This document shows positions 32,187 through 43,658 of a stretch of DNA of 64,000 nt, piece by piece. The stretch lies in NCBI GenBank assembly GCA_964019425.1, contig OZ025854.1, positions 310,001 through 374,000 on the forward strand. Reading direction: 5' to 3'. Position 1 is the stretch's first letter; every line of letters starts with the position of its first letter. Below the pieces are notes generated by a model. That model had not been told where the DNA came from. It saw only the letters and a list, made by a program, of their open reading frames with translations, and searched no databases. A program made the position numbers and the translations under genes. Source of the stretch: Flectonema sp. DT1601 (lineage: Eukaryota > Euglenozoa > Diplonemea > Diplonemida > Diplonemidae).

Positions 32187-35100
32187 TTTCCACTTGCCGT
32201 GTTTAGCTGCATTCTTTGAGGGAAAAAAAAAAAAAATAAAAAATGTTTCAGTGTACATAGATGGGGGTTGTTACTTTTCGCAAAGGCCAACTAAACAATG
32301 AATTGTTTTGTTTATGTTGAAAGGCGTTATGTGTTAGGGTACACTGGAGTCACGAAATTTCCTCCTTCCCGTCCCCATTTTTTTTATTTTAAAGTGTAGT
32401 AACAAAAAACGTTGGTTTGCAGCACAAGTAGTTTTATTTGCTTATTTGAGCTCGCCAACTGATGTACTGGACGAGTTTCATTGGCCGTCGGTATATCTTC
32501 GCTGTGGTTATTTTTTTTTCTTTCTTCTCGTATCCCATTTCAGTTTTTTTTTTTTTTTTTTTTTGTTCGTCTATCAGTTTCTTATTTTTATTCCATTTTT
32601 TTTTTTTTTTTTTTACTGGCATTTGTGGTGCGCTGTACTAGCTTTGTTTCACCCCACCTTGGTGTACCTGCCCATTCCCGGTTTTTAATTTTACCCCTTT
32701 TCCAATTCTTCTGTTCATGGCGGCAAAAAAACTGCTTGAAAGATTGCTGCCTGTTAAAAGACATTTATTGGAAAAAAAAAAAAAAAAAAAAAAAAAAGCT
32801 TAATTAATTCGAGAGCTTGAGCTTCCTATCTTTTTTTTTTTTTCAGGAGAAAAATAAGATAAAATAAAGTAATAGGAATCGTTAAAAGCTTTGCTTTTGT
32901 CCTGCTGACACTTTTTTTTTTTTTTTTTTTTTTTTTTTACCTTTGTACCCTTCTGAGTGAGTTATCGTTTTGTTGTGTTTTGGGTGCTATATTGTCATCA
33001 AATATATTTGTTTCCCAAATATTTGTAGTAAAAAAAAACTCAGTTTTTTCCCCTGTTTTTTTTTTTTTTTTTTTGTTTTAAAAAAACTCTTCAGACGAAG
33101 GGTTGTAAACAGAGCGACAGAGAGAGAGTTATGCAACCAGCGATCGGAATACCAGTTTTTTCCCCCCTTTTTTTTCCCTCTTTTTTTTCTTACCTTTTTG
33201 TTATTTTGTTGTCATCGTTGGCAACACGATACACGACGTGCTTTGAGTGGTTTCTATTCACAAAAAGATACTCTCATTAGGTATTGTGTATGTAGAATAA
33301 TCAGAGCTATTGCTTCCATGGAAATAGTAAGGATAAAAAGAATGTCAATTTTTTTGTTATTCTTTTTCCTAATTTTACGCTTTTTTCTGCATGTCACAGG
33401 TTGGTTGGTCGTTTTCTTCCCCCCTCATTTCCCCATCTTTCTCTTGTTCTAGGGAGAGGAAGCTCCTGAACGCACACATACCTCTGAATTATTTTTATTT
33501 TCTATTTTTTCTTTATTTCTAAAGTACTAAACAATTTGTTTCTTAAGGAGTAGGTCTTCCACTTTGTGGGGGGAAAATAGAAAGGTGGTCTCGTCATTTT
33601 CTTTTTGTCATTAGCAATTTTTGTGTTGAGGGTTTTTTTTTGTATTCTTGTTTTTTTAGAAAAAAAAAAGAAAACCCAGTATTGTTGTTAGTTATTGTTT
33701 TTATATGTCTCCGCGTGCTGTCCATTGCTAAGAAAAAAAAAAATTAGAAGAGCCGCCAATCATTTTTTTTTTAAGGGAAATAAATTTCTTTTTTTTCTCT
33801 GGTAACACAGAGTTAAAACAAACTTTTACGACATTTTTTTTTCTTATTTTTTTTTTTTTTTTTTTACATGTTTTCTGAGATGCAGACAAGTAAAAAAAAA
33901 GAAAAGTTCAAAATCGATTTTAGTTTATTTTTTTATGTTACCTTATCAGGCTTATGTTGCTAATTAATAATAATAAATTTAAGAAAAAAAAAGAAACGAA
34001 ATCTTTATTGTGAAGAGGGGAAGCTATTGTGATCGAAGCTCCTTTTTTGAGACCGAAACTTTAAAAAATCCAAAAAAATCCAAAAAAATATGGGAGTACA
34101 GTCACCGAGTGCTTGTCGTGTATTAAAAAAAAAAGTTTTTCTGTTCCAGTTTGAGATCATGTTCCTGTTGGTTGGTTATTTGATCACTTTGTGAGACTGA
34201 GTTTCACAGGTGATGAAATTTTCATTGATGAGTTTTTACTCCGTGTGTTCAAAAAAAAAAAAAAAAAAAAAAAACAGATTTCCCCCTTTTTTTTTTTTTG
34301 TTTTGTTTTTTGTTGTTTCCCACAACCTTGTGTTCCCGCCTCTCTTATGATGCAATTGTTAAGCAGCTCCGCGTGCTTAGAGATCCTTCACAGAGACTGG
34401 ACTCTAGTTCTTCTTGATTGTTGTGATGTGTTTCTCGATCATTCAATCGTTGTGTGAATTCAAAGTTTCAGAAAACATAATATTGTTTACTTGAGTTTAG
34501 AGAAAAGGGTAAGAAAGTGGGGGAAAAAAAAAAAAAAAAAAAAAAAAAATGTACTGATTAACTCATGCTTGTTCTTTTGACGCATTATTTGTGTGTTTTT
34601 TGTTTCTCCGAGTGTTGATGTGCCACTAAGAATCTGTAATGATGTTTTTTTCATGTGTTATACTGAACTGTAGTGCATTTGACAGGAAAGTTTTTTCTTG
34701 ACTTCTAAATCGTGTTTTTTATTCATTCATTCACCCCCCATATTTATATTATTTAAGTATGCTCAAATGGTTAACCCATATTCTTTTTATTTTCGTTATG
34801 TAATAAGGTACAATGATTTTTTTTTTTCTTTTTCACCCTTCGTACCTTTCCCATTTATTTTTTACATTAGGATTAAGCTATAAAAAAAAAAAGGAAAAAA
34901 AAATAAATAAATAAAGCAGAATCAGGAGTCTACACGGTTGCTGGTAGCGATAGAACTGTTACCCCTGTTGAGCTTTTCTCGGCTTTTGACTCCTAGGCTT
35001 CGTAAATAAATAAATAAATAAAATACTCTGAGTTGATAATTGACTTGCGGCAACATCGAACGCTTCTAGACTGCTAGTGATGGTTTTCACCATACCGTAC

Positions 35101-36445
35101 TCTTCGATGGATCTTTGTGTAATAAAAAATGTTAGAGTGGTGTGTTGTTCTATCAGACAGTCGTCTGTTTGTAGATTAACAGCTTTCGATTTCTATAATG
35201 GGGCGGGTCAATTTGATCAAATAATGTTTCCCGTATCCATATTCTCACCCTCTTTTTGTGTGTGGCGTGATGCTACTCTCGTGAGTTATTAAAAAAAAAT
35301 TGTGATATGTTTTTTCTATCCTTTTTTTAAAGCTTTCTTCTCAATGAATGTTCGTTGTACAGAAAAATGCTGGAAGAGGTTTCTTTCTATTCCTCCTTTG
35401 CACGTTGCGGCTCACAGACCGTCTTGCGAAAGGAGGAAGTACCCAAATAATAACCTTTTCTGTGTTTTTGGAGTTTTATTTTTTTCGGTCAAATTGTGAG
35501 GGGGGGAGAAAAAAAAAAAAAAAAAAAAAAAGTAAAGAGAAATAAAAAGAATATGCACGGCATTACATAATCTTGCTGTATGGCAATTCTGTGACAGCTG
35601 TTTTTTTTTTTCTCTTCCCCTCCTCCCCCCCCTTTTTTTTTAAAACAAAATATTTATTATAATGTAAAGTATTTACGTCAATTACAGAGTGTATACCTAC
35701 ATTAACATTACCTTTAGTCAACTGTATCTCAGAACTAATTGTTAAATAATCGTTATGTTGTTTTTATGATACAATACATTTGTATTTTTACGAACAAAAT
35801 CGAACGGTTAACCCCCCTTTCTTTGATCTAGCAGATTAAGGGGAAAAATAAAAAAATAACTTTTTTTTTTTTAAAGTATCAACAACAACAGCAAAATGCA
35901 ATCGGCATGCTGCTGTGTTGTTGCCATGAGAAGTTTAAATCCTTATAAATAAAGGTACCTAGGTACTCGGATGTTATTTTTTTACATCATTTTGTGTAGG
36001 GTACAGGGGTCACAAGCGTGCGCGTTTTTTTAGCTTTTTTTTTTGCTATTATTTATTTAATCGTGTTACAACGTAACTGGGTACGAGGGGAGGGGGGCTA
36101 TCGAAGAGAGTTCTTTGGAAGAAAAGTAGAAAAAAAAAACAAAAAAAACAAAGAAGTTAGTCCCCAGCCATTTTTTTTTTTTTTTTTTCCTTTTCCCTGA
36201 TTCTTATCTTTCTGAAAATCGTATCGCGAACTGGTATATCACTTGTTCCCCTCCCGTTTCCCCTTTTTTTTTAATCTTCTTCCCCATACTTTTTTTTTTT
36301 TTTCATTCCACCTTTTTATCCGATCCCATCTTTGAAAAAAATTCGTGTCATTTTTTTTATTTTATTTTATGTTTTCTTTTTCGTTATAAAAAAAAAAAAA
36401 AAAAAAAAAAATTAAAATCTACTTTTCTTTCATCAGATCGGTGAT
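30026..36445. other. 6.4-kb gene-free, homopolymer-rich region
   Basis: No coding region with recognisable domains or plausible composition on either strand. Open frames here are Lys- or Phe-rich artefacts of A and T runs. There are many runs of 15-35 identical bases (for example 30249-30283, 32149-32184, 32770-32797, 34250-34274, 34524-34549), short (GA)n at 31008-31027 and AATA or TAAA microsatellites. It is far longer than other spacers in the window. It could hold unrecognised non-coding RNAs, a long 3' UTR, or a decayed stretch. Confidence 0.6.
34924..34994. other. Inverted repeat closing a 57-base loop
   Basis: AGGAGTC at 34924-34930 pairs with GACTCCT at 34988-34994. The enclosed 57 bases are not homopolymeric, unlike the surroundings. 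The overall size resembles a small structured RNA, but no tRNA boxes or snoRNA motifs are convincing. Confidence 0.25.
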
Positions 36446-37390
36446 ATGAAGAAATGTTTGAGATCTTTGACCAGCGTGGTTACCAAACAGCAGTACTTTA
36501 ATCAACAGAGATGGATCGCAACAACTTCAGATAGTTCTGAAGAGCCGTCAAGTAACGAATGGAACAGATTGATTACAGAAGAAATGAAAACCATCGACGA
36601 ATTAGAAGGAGTCATGTGTGAATCTCGGGCTACAGAAATGCCATCTGTAAAACAAATACCTGCGGAAGTTATTCAAAAAAAAAAAGTTAAGATAACTCCG
36701 CTTGAGGAAATAAAAAATATCCTAAGTGACCAACAACTGCAGCTGAACACAATACAAACTCAGATGAAACAGAGAAGAGAAGAGCAAGAAGTTTTATTTG
36801 AGAAGACTTTCACACAATTGGAAGCATCTATTCAAGGAATTAACAGCGGGATCGATCAGCAACAGACCAGACTACAGAACAGACGAACAAGAGATGTCGA
36901 TGAAATCTACAAACAGGAATTTAAGGAACTAAAAAACTCGTTTGAGCAAAGTAAATCCCGTCTTGAGAAAAGTATGAACCGAATTCGATACAATTGGGAG
37001 GGATCTCCTGAAGCGTGGACGGAGTTTTATCAAAGCCAGCTCGCTGCTCTCATCAAAGATCATAAACAAGATGTAACCAGACTTCAAAGAACCCACGATC
37101 GCGCCGCAGACGATGTCAAAAGCTCTTCAGAGAAAAGTAACAAAATAATACTTGAAATCATGTCTAGACAGGTTAGACAAAATGTTGGTTCTGGTGTCAC
37201 AATTGGTCTGCTGCTCATTGGATTAGGTATAAGTTTAATAATAAATTACGTTCAACTTATCTTTATAAAATTAAATGGTGTTCCCTTTGTTCTTTCATCT
37301 GTTCTTCGATACATCTGTTCCAGAAATACACGAGAGTCACTCCCTGCTGCTAATAGCAGGCACATGGACATTATGGTAGGCATGTCATAG
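36446..37390 (+). CDS. Mitochondrial-type coiled-coil protein with one membrane helix
   Basis: 314 residues. The N-terminus (MKKCLRSLTSVVTKQQYFNQQRW) is basic with hydroxylated residues and few acids, as in a mitochondrial presequence. Residues about 80-240 are predominantly helical and coiled-coil, with a break at YNWEGSPEAWTEFY. A single membrane segment lies at about 250-272 (GVTIGLLLIGLGISLIINY), followed by a short basic tail. The layout recalls inner-membrane coiled-coil proteins such as MCU regulators or MICOS components, but I see no family signature. The start follows TTTCTTTCATCAG (36436) by 9 bases. The last 35 residues look less conserved-like and could be a retained intron. Confidence 0.7.
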   Translation: MKKCLRSLTSVVTKQQYFNQQRWIATTSDSSEEPSSNEWNRLITEEMKTIDELEGVMCESRATEMPSVKQIPAEVIQKKKVKITPLEEIKNILSDQQLQLNTIQTQMKQRREEQEVLFEKTFTQLEASIQGINSGIDQQQTRLQNRRTRDVDEIYKQEFKELKNSFEQSKSRLEKSMNRIRYNWEGSPEAWTEFYQSQLAALIKDHKQDVTRLQRTHDRAADDVKSSSEKSNKIILEIMSRQVRQNVGSGVTIGLLLIGLGISLIINYVQLIFIKLNGVPFVLSSVLRYICSRNTRESLPAANSRHMDIMVGMS

Positions 37391-38521
37391 AAGGAAAAAA
37401 AAAAAAAAAAATATGGAGAGAATTATTTCCTTGTCAAATACGAAATAATTCCTGACCGCGATCCCCTTCCGAATTTTGATTTCCAAAAAGAAAAAAAGCA
37501 GTCTTGTTAGGAATAATCCAACGAAGGTTTTATTTCCTTTTTTTTTTTTTTTTTTTAAACAGTATTTCGATTTACCACTGGAACTGACTGCGATAGGTTC
37601 GTATTACCACAGAGCTTCTTTTGTCTTCGAACCTGCAACACACACAATCGATGAGTATTCCCAAGGGTGTGGGTTTATGTGTATTTTTTAAACGAAAGGA
37701 TTAACACTGCAGCTGTGTATGTGTCTGATGACAAGAAAAAAAAAAAAAAATAAATAAATAAAATTAAAAAAAAAAAAAAACTGCAGGTCAACGAATTTAA
37801 CTTCGTTTTTCTAGTTATCCTTTCCTTTATTAAATAAATGAAAATTTAGTAAAACGTGTGTTTTCTGTAGGTACAGAAGCAGCTGGACAAAAAAAAAAAA
37901 AAAAAAAAAATGAAAAAACAAAAGAAAAAAACTGTATTCACACGCACCATCGAAGTAAATGTTTGATTCTTAAAAAAAAAAAAAAAAAAAAAGGTATTCC
38001 TTTATTCTTAAAAAGGAGTGCTTCTGGGAAGTCAATTCTTAATTACCATCTGCTGATGAGGTTTCCGTGCTCTGCAAATTTCATTTATAAATAACGCTTC
38101 TAGCTTCGGTATTTATAATATTTTTTTTTTTTTTTAATGCTGCGTTGTCGAAGGGTGTTGTATTTCTTTTTTTTTTTTTTTGTTCTCATTCATTTATTTA
38201 ACTTTCAGATAATACAATATTGAGTAAAATGATTATTTCTTCCGAGTCGATTTCATAAACTGGAATGAAGTCCCCGAAACTTGTGTTTTTTATAATTTTT
38301 TTTCTTTCTTTTTTTTAATTTTTTTATTCAGTGAGCTTTTTTATATAAACTCATATTCTAACTTCCAGATCTACATGTTGAGTGAACGAAGGTGATTATT
38401 TCTCTCAAGTTGATTTTTTTCTCTTCATATTTTGTGTTGTTTTATTTTTTCATAATACTTTCTGCAGGATTACGGGAGGAGAAAAAAAAAAAAAAAAAAA
38501 GATAAAAAAAAAAAAACAACC
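37391..38521. other. Intergenic, homopolymer-rich
   Basis: Long A and T runs (37538-37557, 37889-37910, 37972-37992, 38170-38180). No gene is seen. TTTCTGCAG (38467) followed by a 50-base A-rich leader precedes the next gene. Confidence 0.6.
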
Positions 38522-40816
38522 ATGCGATTCTTTCTCACAGTTCTGTTTGCCTCATGCACATCAGCAGCGGAATTAGAGCTGAAATGGTCACCTGTCGTAC
38601 AGACTGATTATTGTCAGAGTCTTCCTGTTACCCTTGCAGGACAGAAGATCATGTCTCCATTAAATGCGAGTGACGGTTATACTTGTAAGAGATGGTTGAG
38701 CTTTGATCAATCGTTCTCACCTTATAATTGGGTTGACATTGCTCAAGGTAGAGTTGTGTCACCAGAACCTAATATTATCTCAGGATGCCTTGCTAACGAC
38801 AGTTCATCATGCACTGGAACTATTCCATTAGAGTTGAGTAAGTATGACAGTATAAGTATCCTTTGGTCTGCTGGTGAAGATGGTTCAAGTTTTGAGTTCA
38901 ATCCTCCCATCGGAAGTATCGGAGCGACATTCACGTTGTCGAGTCTTTCATGTACTGGAGACGTATTAAAAAGTAGTGGTGTCGCTAATGGTCTTGGAGG
39001 TCTTTGCGTACCTTTTGAAAAACCTGATGAATGGTTCTTAACAGAAACTAGCGGAGCATCCCTCGAACTTGGAAAATACAAACTGCGATTCAGAATAAAC
39101 TTATACTCATCAAGAAGTGCTGTCACTACGAGACTTAATGCCTTTGGCATTAGATGTTTAATTAATCCTTCATTGTTACCTGCTGGATGTGGTAATTTAC
39201 AAGACTGGAAATTCGAACTTTCAAACGATTTAACACAAACTGACTTCACATCACCGAGCGTCTACGTTCCATTGGCGATGAGAGAGATTGCAGGTCAAGA
39301 AGGAGTTACTTTAGTTCATCCTTTCAATACGAGTAGTTTAATTGTGAGAGTTGGATTACCCGTATCAGAAGATCCTTGCAATGACAGGTCTGATTCTTTT
39401 AAATGTAACATCGACAAACCGGTATGCAAATGGGACAACACAAAGTGTGTGATCGCTGCCGCACCTGACATCTTACCAACAAATAAGTCATTAACTTTTC
39501 AAGATGCTACAATTATTTTTGATTTACCGAATTGGGGTTCAGGTTTTGAGCGAGTCGTTGCGTATTATTGGACTCACGGACCAAATGAAACGGCTACGCC
39601 AGATCCAACTGTTCCAGAGAGGGGAGATCCTCATCCTGTTTCTTTTTCATGTCCAGTACCGTGTAAGTTACCAAGATGGAGTGTTGAGGGAGTTACGACA
39701 TTTAAAGTTATTGCTCACGTTGAAGCATCTGTGGCTGGTCGGTTTAGAGCTGTCTTTTTAAGTGCAATCTCAACGAGGACTTACAACATCAGTGCTCCAA
39801 TTACTCCAATGCCGACACCAGAACCAACAGCACCACCAACTCCGGTGCCAACACCTGGAGCGAAGACACCACAACCGACACCAATGCCGACTGCACCATT
39901 AACACCACAGCCTGCCTCTCCGATTACACCTGTTCCAACACCAATGCCTACTAATCGGACTGCAATTCCTACTGCAGCTCCAGTTACAGACGGAGCTTGT
40001 GCTTTCTATTTTAAAACAGAACAAGACTGTACTAGTCCGTGTTCTTATGATAATCAATTACAAATATGTCAAATTGATCCACCTGGTCCTCTAATTGGAA
40101 CACTTGCACAGCGTAATTGTAGAAAGAACGGAACAGTAACTGATTGCTTACTAAGAGAAGGTGAATTGGTTCCTATTGCTTACAATGTCGCAATGAAGTG
40201 TACTGGATGTGCTGTGGAGTCAGTTGAAGAAATGAGATACCTCGTTTGTGATTATCATAATAAAACTATTTGTAATGATCAAAGAGGAATTAAAGACTTT
40301 GGAACATGGAACGTATACACTCCGGGTATCACAACTATTGGAATGCATCTTCATCATTGTGATGCTGGAACTGATGCGCAGTGTGGAGCTGTTCAGATTC
40401 TTTCAGTTGCGACGATAAACGTTCGGGTTGACGTCTTATCAGAACCGAGAGTCTTAACAAAGATTTCATCAGAACAGTTTGCTGTTGAATATGTTCTCGA
40501 TGGTGTTCCTGTCAAGCCATCAAGCAGTGGTGGAACAGATGTTGGTCCGATTATCGGACTTATCATTGCGATTGTTTGTGTGATCGCACTCGCAGCAGGA
40601 GCAGCCTACCTGTACATTAAAAAACGTGAAAGTGATCGCGAGGCTGCTTTAGATGATTTGGACGACGATGACACAGTCGATGATTCTCCTTCTGAATGGC
40701 AAATGGCAGACGAATCAGCTGTTAACTGCGATTATGATAAACTAGAAGACAAGCCTTCATCAGAACCAATAAAATCACCAAAACCTGCAGTCGTTGCAGA
40801 GGATGAACTTTTGTAA
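38522..40816 (+). CDS. Cell-surface type I membrane protein with Thr/Pro stalk
   Basis: 764 residues. A cleavable signal peptide (MRFFLTVLFASCTSAAE) is followed by a large Cys-containing extracellular region with many N-glycosylation sequons. At about residues 420-490 is a mucin-like stalk built from PTP, PMPTP and TPVPTP repeats. A short Cys-rich module follows (CAFYFKTEQDC...CSYDNQLQIC), and a similar one appears near residue 290 (CNDRSDSFKCNIDKPVCKW). One membrane helix near residue 680 (GLIIAIVCVIALAAGAAYLY) is followed by KKRE and an acidic cytoplasmic tail of about 60 residues. This is a surface receptor, adhesin or coat-type protein; ligand and family are unknown. The gene has a single exon. 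Confidence 0.85.
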   Translation: MRFFLTVLFASCTSAAELELKWSPVVQTDYCQSLPVTLAGQKIMSPLNASDGYTCKRWLSFDQSFSPYNWVDIAQGRVVSPEPNIISGCLANDSSSCTGTIPLELSKYDSISILWSAGEDGSSFEFNPPIGSIGATFTLSSLSCTGDVLKSSGVANGLGGLCVPFEKPDEWFLTETSGASLELGKYKLRFRINLYSSRSAVTTRLNAFGIRCLINPSLLPAGCGNLQDWKFELSNDLTQTDFTSPSVYVPLAMREIAGQEGVTLVHPFNTSSLIVRVGLPVSEDPCNDRSDSFKCNIDKPVCKWDNTKCVIAAAPDILPTNKSLTFQDATIIFDLPNWGSGFERVVAYYWTHGPNETATPDPTVPERGDPHPVSFSCPVPCKLPRWSVEGVTTFKVIAHVEASVAGRFRAVFLSAISTRTYNISAPITPMPTPEPTAPPTPVPTPGAKTPQPTPMPTAPLTPQPASPITPVPTPMPTNRTAIPTAAPVTDGACAFYFKTEQDCTSPCSYDNQLQICQIDPPGPLIGTLAQRNCRKNGTVTDCLLREGELVPIAYNVAMKCTGCAVESVEEMRYLVCDYHNKTICNDQRGIKDFGTWNVYTPGITTIGMHLHHCDAGTDAQCGAVQILSVATINVRVDVLSEPRVLTKISSEQFAVEYVLDGVPVKPSSSGGTDVGPIIGLIIAIVCVIALAAGAAYLYIKKRESDREAALDDLDDDDTVDDSPSEWQMADESAVNCDYDKLEDKPSSEPIKSPKPAVVAEDELL

Positions 40817-42155
40817 TAAATAAAAATAAGTCCACCTTACGCTTATTGTCTTTAGTTTTGAAAATACGTTCACTGTAGCCTTTCTTTATGTTGTCAGTAT
40901 TAAAAAAAAAAAAAAAAAAAAATGTTCTGTCTTCCCCTTTCTTTTTTTACCCCGATGTGTCTCTGCCTTTTTTCCGTCCCCTTCCCTGTTTTAGTTACCT
41001 GGGATCGAATTGATGTCTCCTCGAGTAATCATTGTGACTGTTAACTGGTAAGAGATTGAATTACAAGACTGGCCTGACGAACGTTAATTGTTTGATGTTG
41101 ACAAATCAAGTTCTTCGTCTCAGAGAGAGAGGGAGATGAAGAGAAAGGATGTTTTTAAAATATCCAAATTTTTTTTTGTTTTTTTGTTTTTTTAAAAAAA
41201 ACAAAAAAAAACATTCCAGAGATAAAAAAAACAAACGATAATAATAATATTCTAGAAAAAAAAAAAGAAAGAAAAAAAAACAAGGAAGGGGAAAAAAAAA
41301 AAAACCGGAGAGGGGAGCCGTGTTTCTAATAAATGATTATTTGTATCTGTGGACAGCTCCTGCGATTGGCTTCGTGGACGCTACAACAACATTAACAATC
41401 CCCAAACATATGCTTTCCCCAGACATAATGTACGACAAGGAAGCATATCGGCAAGTGGGGAAAAAAAAAAAAAAAAAAAAAAAAAAAATGAAATGAACAA
41501 GAATTCGCTGTTATTTAAAAACAGCTGAACACGTCCCCCTTTTCGTGTGAACAAACAGGTCTGTAAGAATGTTTGAATAGAAGTTAGTTAGCTTTTTTTG
41601 GTATTTTGTTTAGTTTAGTAGCAAGTCTTGTCTATGTACTGCCCCTTACTTGGGAAAAAGGAAGGGAATCTAAGGGAACTTGAGAACCCACCCCCCAGGA
41701 AAAAAAAAAAAAAAAAATAAATAAATAATAAGGGAATCGAGTCTTACAAAAAAAATAAATAAAAAGAGCTATTTAATATCCCTCTCTGCGAACAACTGCG
41801 AGAGAATTCGGTTTTTTTCTTTTTTTATTGTCTTTCGGTGGAGTCTGCTCTGCTTTGCCAGACTTTGGATAATTTATTCTCCCGAGAGAATGTTAATATG
41901 AGCTCTTTGATTTATTGATGGCCATCCCAACTCCCCAACGAAGTAACAGTTCAGAAGTATTAAGTACTGTAATTACATACTTCAAACAGCCTTCACGCAG
42001 TTAATGCATGTAACGACCTGCAGGAGATATGATGCTCAACCTGTAGTGCGTGGACAGAATCCAGTTATAATGATTAATGTCTAATTTGTTATGTGTTAAC
42101 CCCCCGTTGATTTATTAATAATGTAATTCCATCTCCAACAGCCTTCAAACAGTCA
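40817..42155. other. Intergenic, with a tRNA-like sequence
   Basis: AT-rich spacer with A runs (40901-40922, 41461-41488, 41700-41717). A degenerate tRNA-like sequence lies at 40994-41052 (minus). The stretch 41880-42140 is more mixed, with the words CTTCAAACAG and CTTCACGCAG repeated near 41980 and 42143 and TTAATGCATG/TCAATGCATC after them, a weak local duplication. CCATCTCCAACAG (42141) is the presumed acceptor of the next gene. Confidence 0.55.
40994..41052 (-). other. tRNA-like sequence, degenerate
   Basis: The minus strand reads TTACCAGTTAACAG (D-arm-like), then CAATTCGATCCCAGG (box-B-like) about 35 bases later. The T stem pairs badly, so it is not a functional tRNA. It belongs with the other minus-strand tRNA-like sequences in intergenic DNA. 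Confidence 0.3.
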
Positions 42156-43658
42156 ATGCATCTCGAATATGGTGTTAAGAAGAGCACTGCGAATGCAGTA
42201 CAAGCCTGGGATATGATGTCACCCAGAGAGTGTCACCGGGTACCTAAACCTAAAGCCTTAACGCAGACGCATTCATCGCCTAAGAAGATGTTGAGTTCCA
42301 CATATGCAGCTCCGAGAGAAGCGGCAGCAGCGATAACGTCGCCGAGGATTATTTCAAAAAATGACAGGACGAAAAAGCTTAAGGTCGGGAGTACAGCAGC
42401 AACAACAACAACTCAAAAATCAAAATATGCGACGGGAAAAATCTCAAAACGCCATTCTGATCCAACTTCTACGAACTCACCGAATACCAGCAGAGTGTTA
42501 TCACCCGGACCTAAACGTGCGAAACCTGTCATTGCAACTAATAAAAATGGAAGGAGTGGTGAATTTTACCGACCGAAGAACGGAACTTCAGAAAGCCCAT
42601 CCAAACAAAAACTATCAAATCCGGAAACACCAAAGACGGCAAAACATCGTTTGCTACGTAAGAAAGTTAATGCGATTTTAAACGACTCGTCTCCAAGAAA
42701 ACCAATTCAGTCGCTGACTGAATCTAAAGTAGAGAAGGCTCGTGAGATATACCGAGTTGATTCTCCCCAGAAGAAAAAGAAAGGTGGAAAAGTTGTGTTT
42801 TCTTCAAAGAAAGACTCAGTTCAAGTCCCAGAACCAGTACCACCACCATCACCACCTGTTGAAGAAATTGTTAAGAAACCGAAATTCAACTTAAATCTTT
42901 TTGGTGGAGGAAAGACGACTATTGACAAACCAAAACTAAAACTGATGGATAAATTCATAATAGACGGAAAAAGTAGAATTCCTGTGGGAGACACGAATGG
43001 ATTGTTTTTGTTATTGGGAATCGACGAAATGGACATCGACATTAAAACGATTCAACAATTATCAAAAAAATACAACGTCATCCTCTGGACCTCTACCGAT
43101 GAAGACATCGCTCGAGACATACAGCAGGAATACTGCTGTCAAGGAGTCATTTGTAACATGTTTACGTGGTTCCCTGAGATACAATCAACCCATAAAAAAG
43201 TTTATCAAAAACCACCTATATTGCTTGACATAGAGTCTCGGAAGTTGCTTAACAAGACAATAATGATTGAGCCGTCATTGAATGCTTGTATGGGTTATCG
43301 TCAGAATACTTTATTGGTTGATAACTCAAATTATTATCATACATCGCTAGTTGGTCAAATGATCACGGAGGTGATGCAGTTATTGGAATCGAGTGGACAG
43401 ACAGTTTCGTCGTTCATTCACAGCTCGACGTTGATATCCCTTGAGAGCCGTGATTATCAAGGATCTGAGCCTATTCATGTTGCTGTAATTAGACCAAATC
43501 CACCAGAAAAAGATTTCGACAGGCGTGGTAGTTGGTGGTGCAAAACTGACGTACCAAAAGAAGATTTACTCGAGCTTTCCCACACGTCAATCTCCCCAAA
43601 TCCAGAGGAACCACTTCCTATTGTTGAGCCATTGATGTTATCCGGTGAGGAATTTTAA
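42156..43658 (+). CDS. FCP1/SCP-like HAD-domain protein, probable pseudophosphatase
   Basis: 500 residues. The first 270 are basic, Ser/Pro/Lys-rich and disordered. From about residue 285 to 420 the order of elements matches NIF/FCP1-SCP phosphatases: a hydrophobic strand with the catalytic loop, ILWTSTDEDIARD (motif II, usually ILFTAS...YADP), then NTLLVDNSNYY (usually TLIVDNSP). The motif-I loop, normally LDLDETL, reads LLLGIDEMDI. The nucleophilic first Asp is Gly and the Thr is Met, so phosphatase activity is doubtful. Such proteins normally dephosphorylate Ser/Thr, for example on the RNA polymerase II tail. A binding or scaffold role is inferred. Single exon; the start lies 14 bases after CCAACAG. 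Confidence 0.75.
   Translation: MHLEYGVKKSTANAVQAWDMMSPRECHRVPKPKALTQTHSSPKKMLSSTYAAPREAAAAITSPRIISKNDRTKKLKVGSTAATTTTQKSKYATGKISKRHSDPTSTNSPNTSRVLSPGPKRAKPVIATNKNGRSGEFYRPKNGTSESPSKQKLSNPETPKTAKHRLLRKKVNAILNDSSPRKPIQSLTESKVEKAREIYRVDSPQKKKKGGKVVFSSKKDSVQVPEPVPPPSPPVEEIVKKPKFNLNLFGGGKTTIDKPKLKLMDKFIIDGKSRIPVGDTNGLFLLLGIDEMDIDIKTIQQLSKKYNVILWTSTDEDIARDIQQEYCCQGVICNMFTWFPEIQSTHKKVYQKPPILLDIESRKLLNKTIMIEPSLNACMGYRQNTLLVDNSNYYHTSLVGQMITEVMQLLESSGQTVSSFIHSSTLISLESRDYQGSEPIHVAVIRPNPPEKDFDRRGSWWCKTDVPKEDLLELSHTSISPNPEEPLPIVEPLMLSGEEF

Noticed and set aside
34924-34994. A tRNA gene
   Set aside because: Closing stem present but no T-loop or D-loop consensus on either strand.
30111-35545. Many Lys- or Phe-rich open frames as genes
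   Set aside because: They are translations of A and T runs with no start context or domain.
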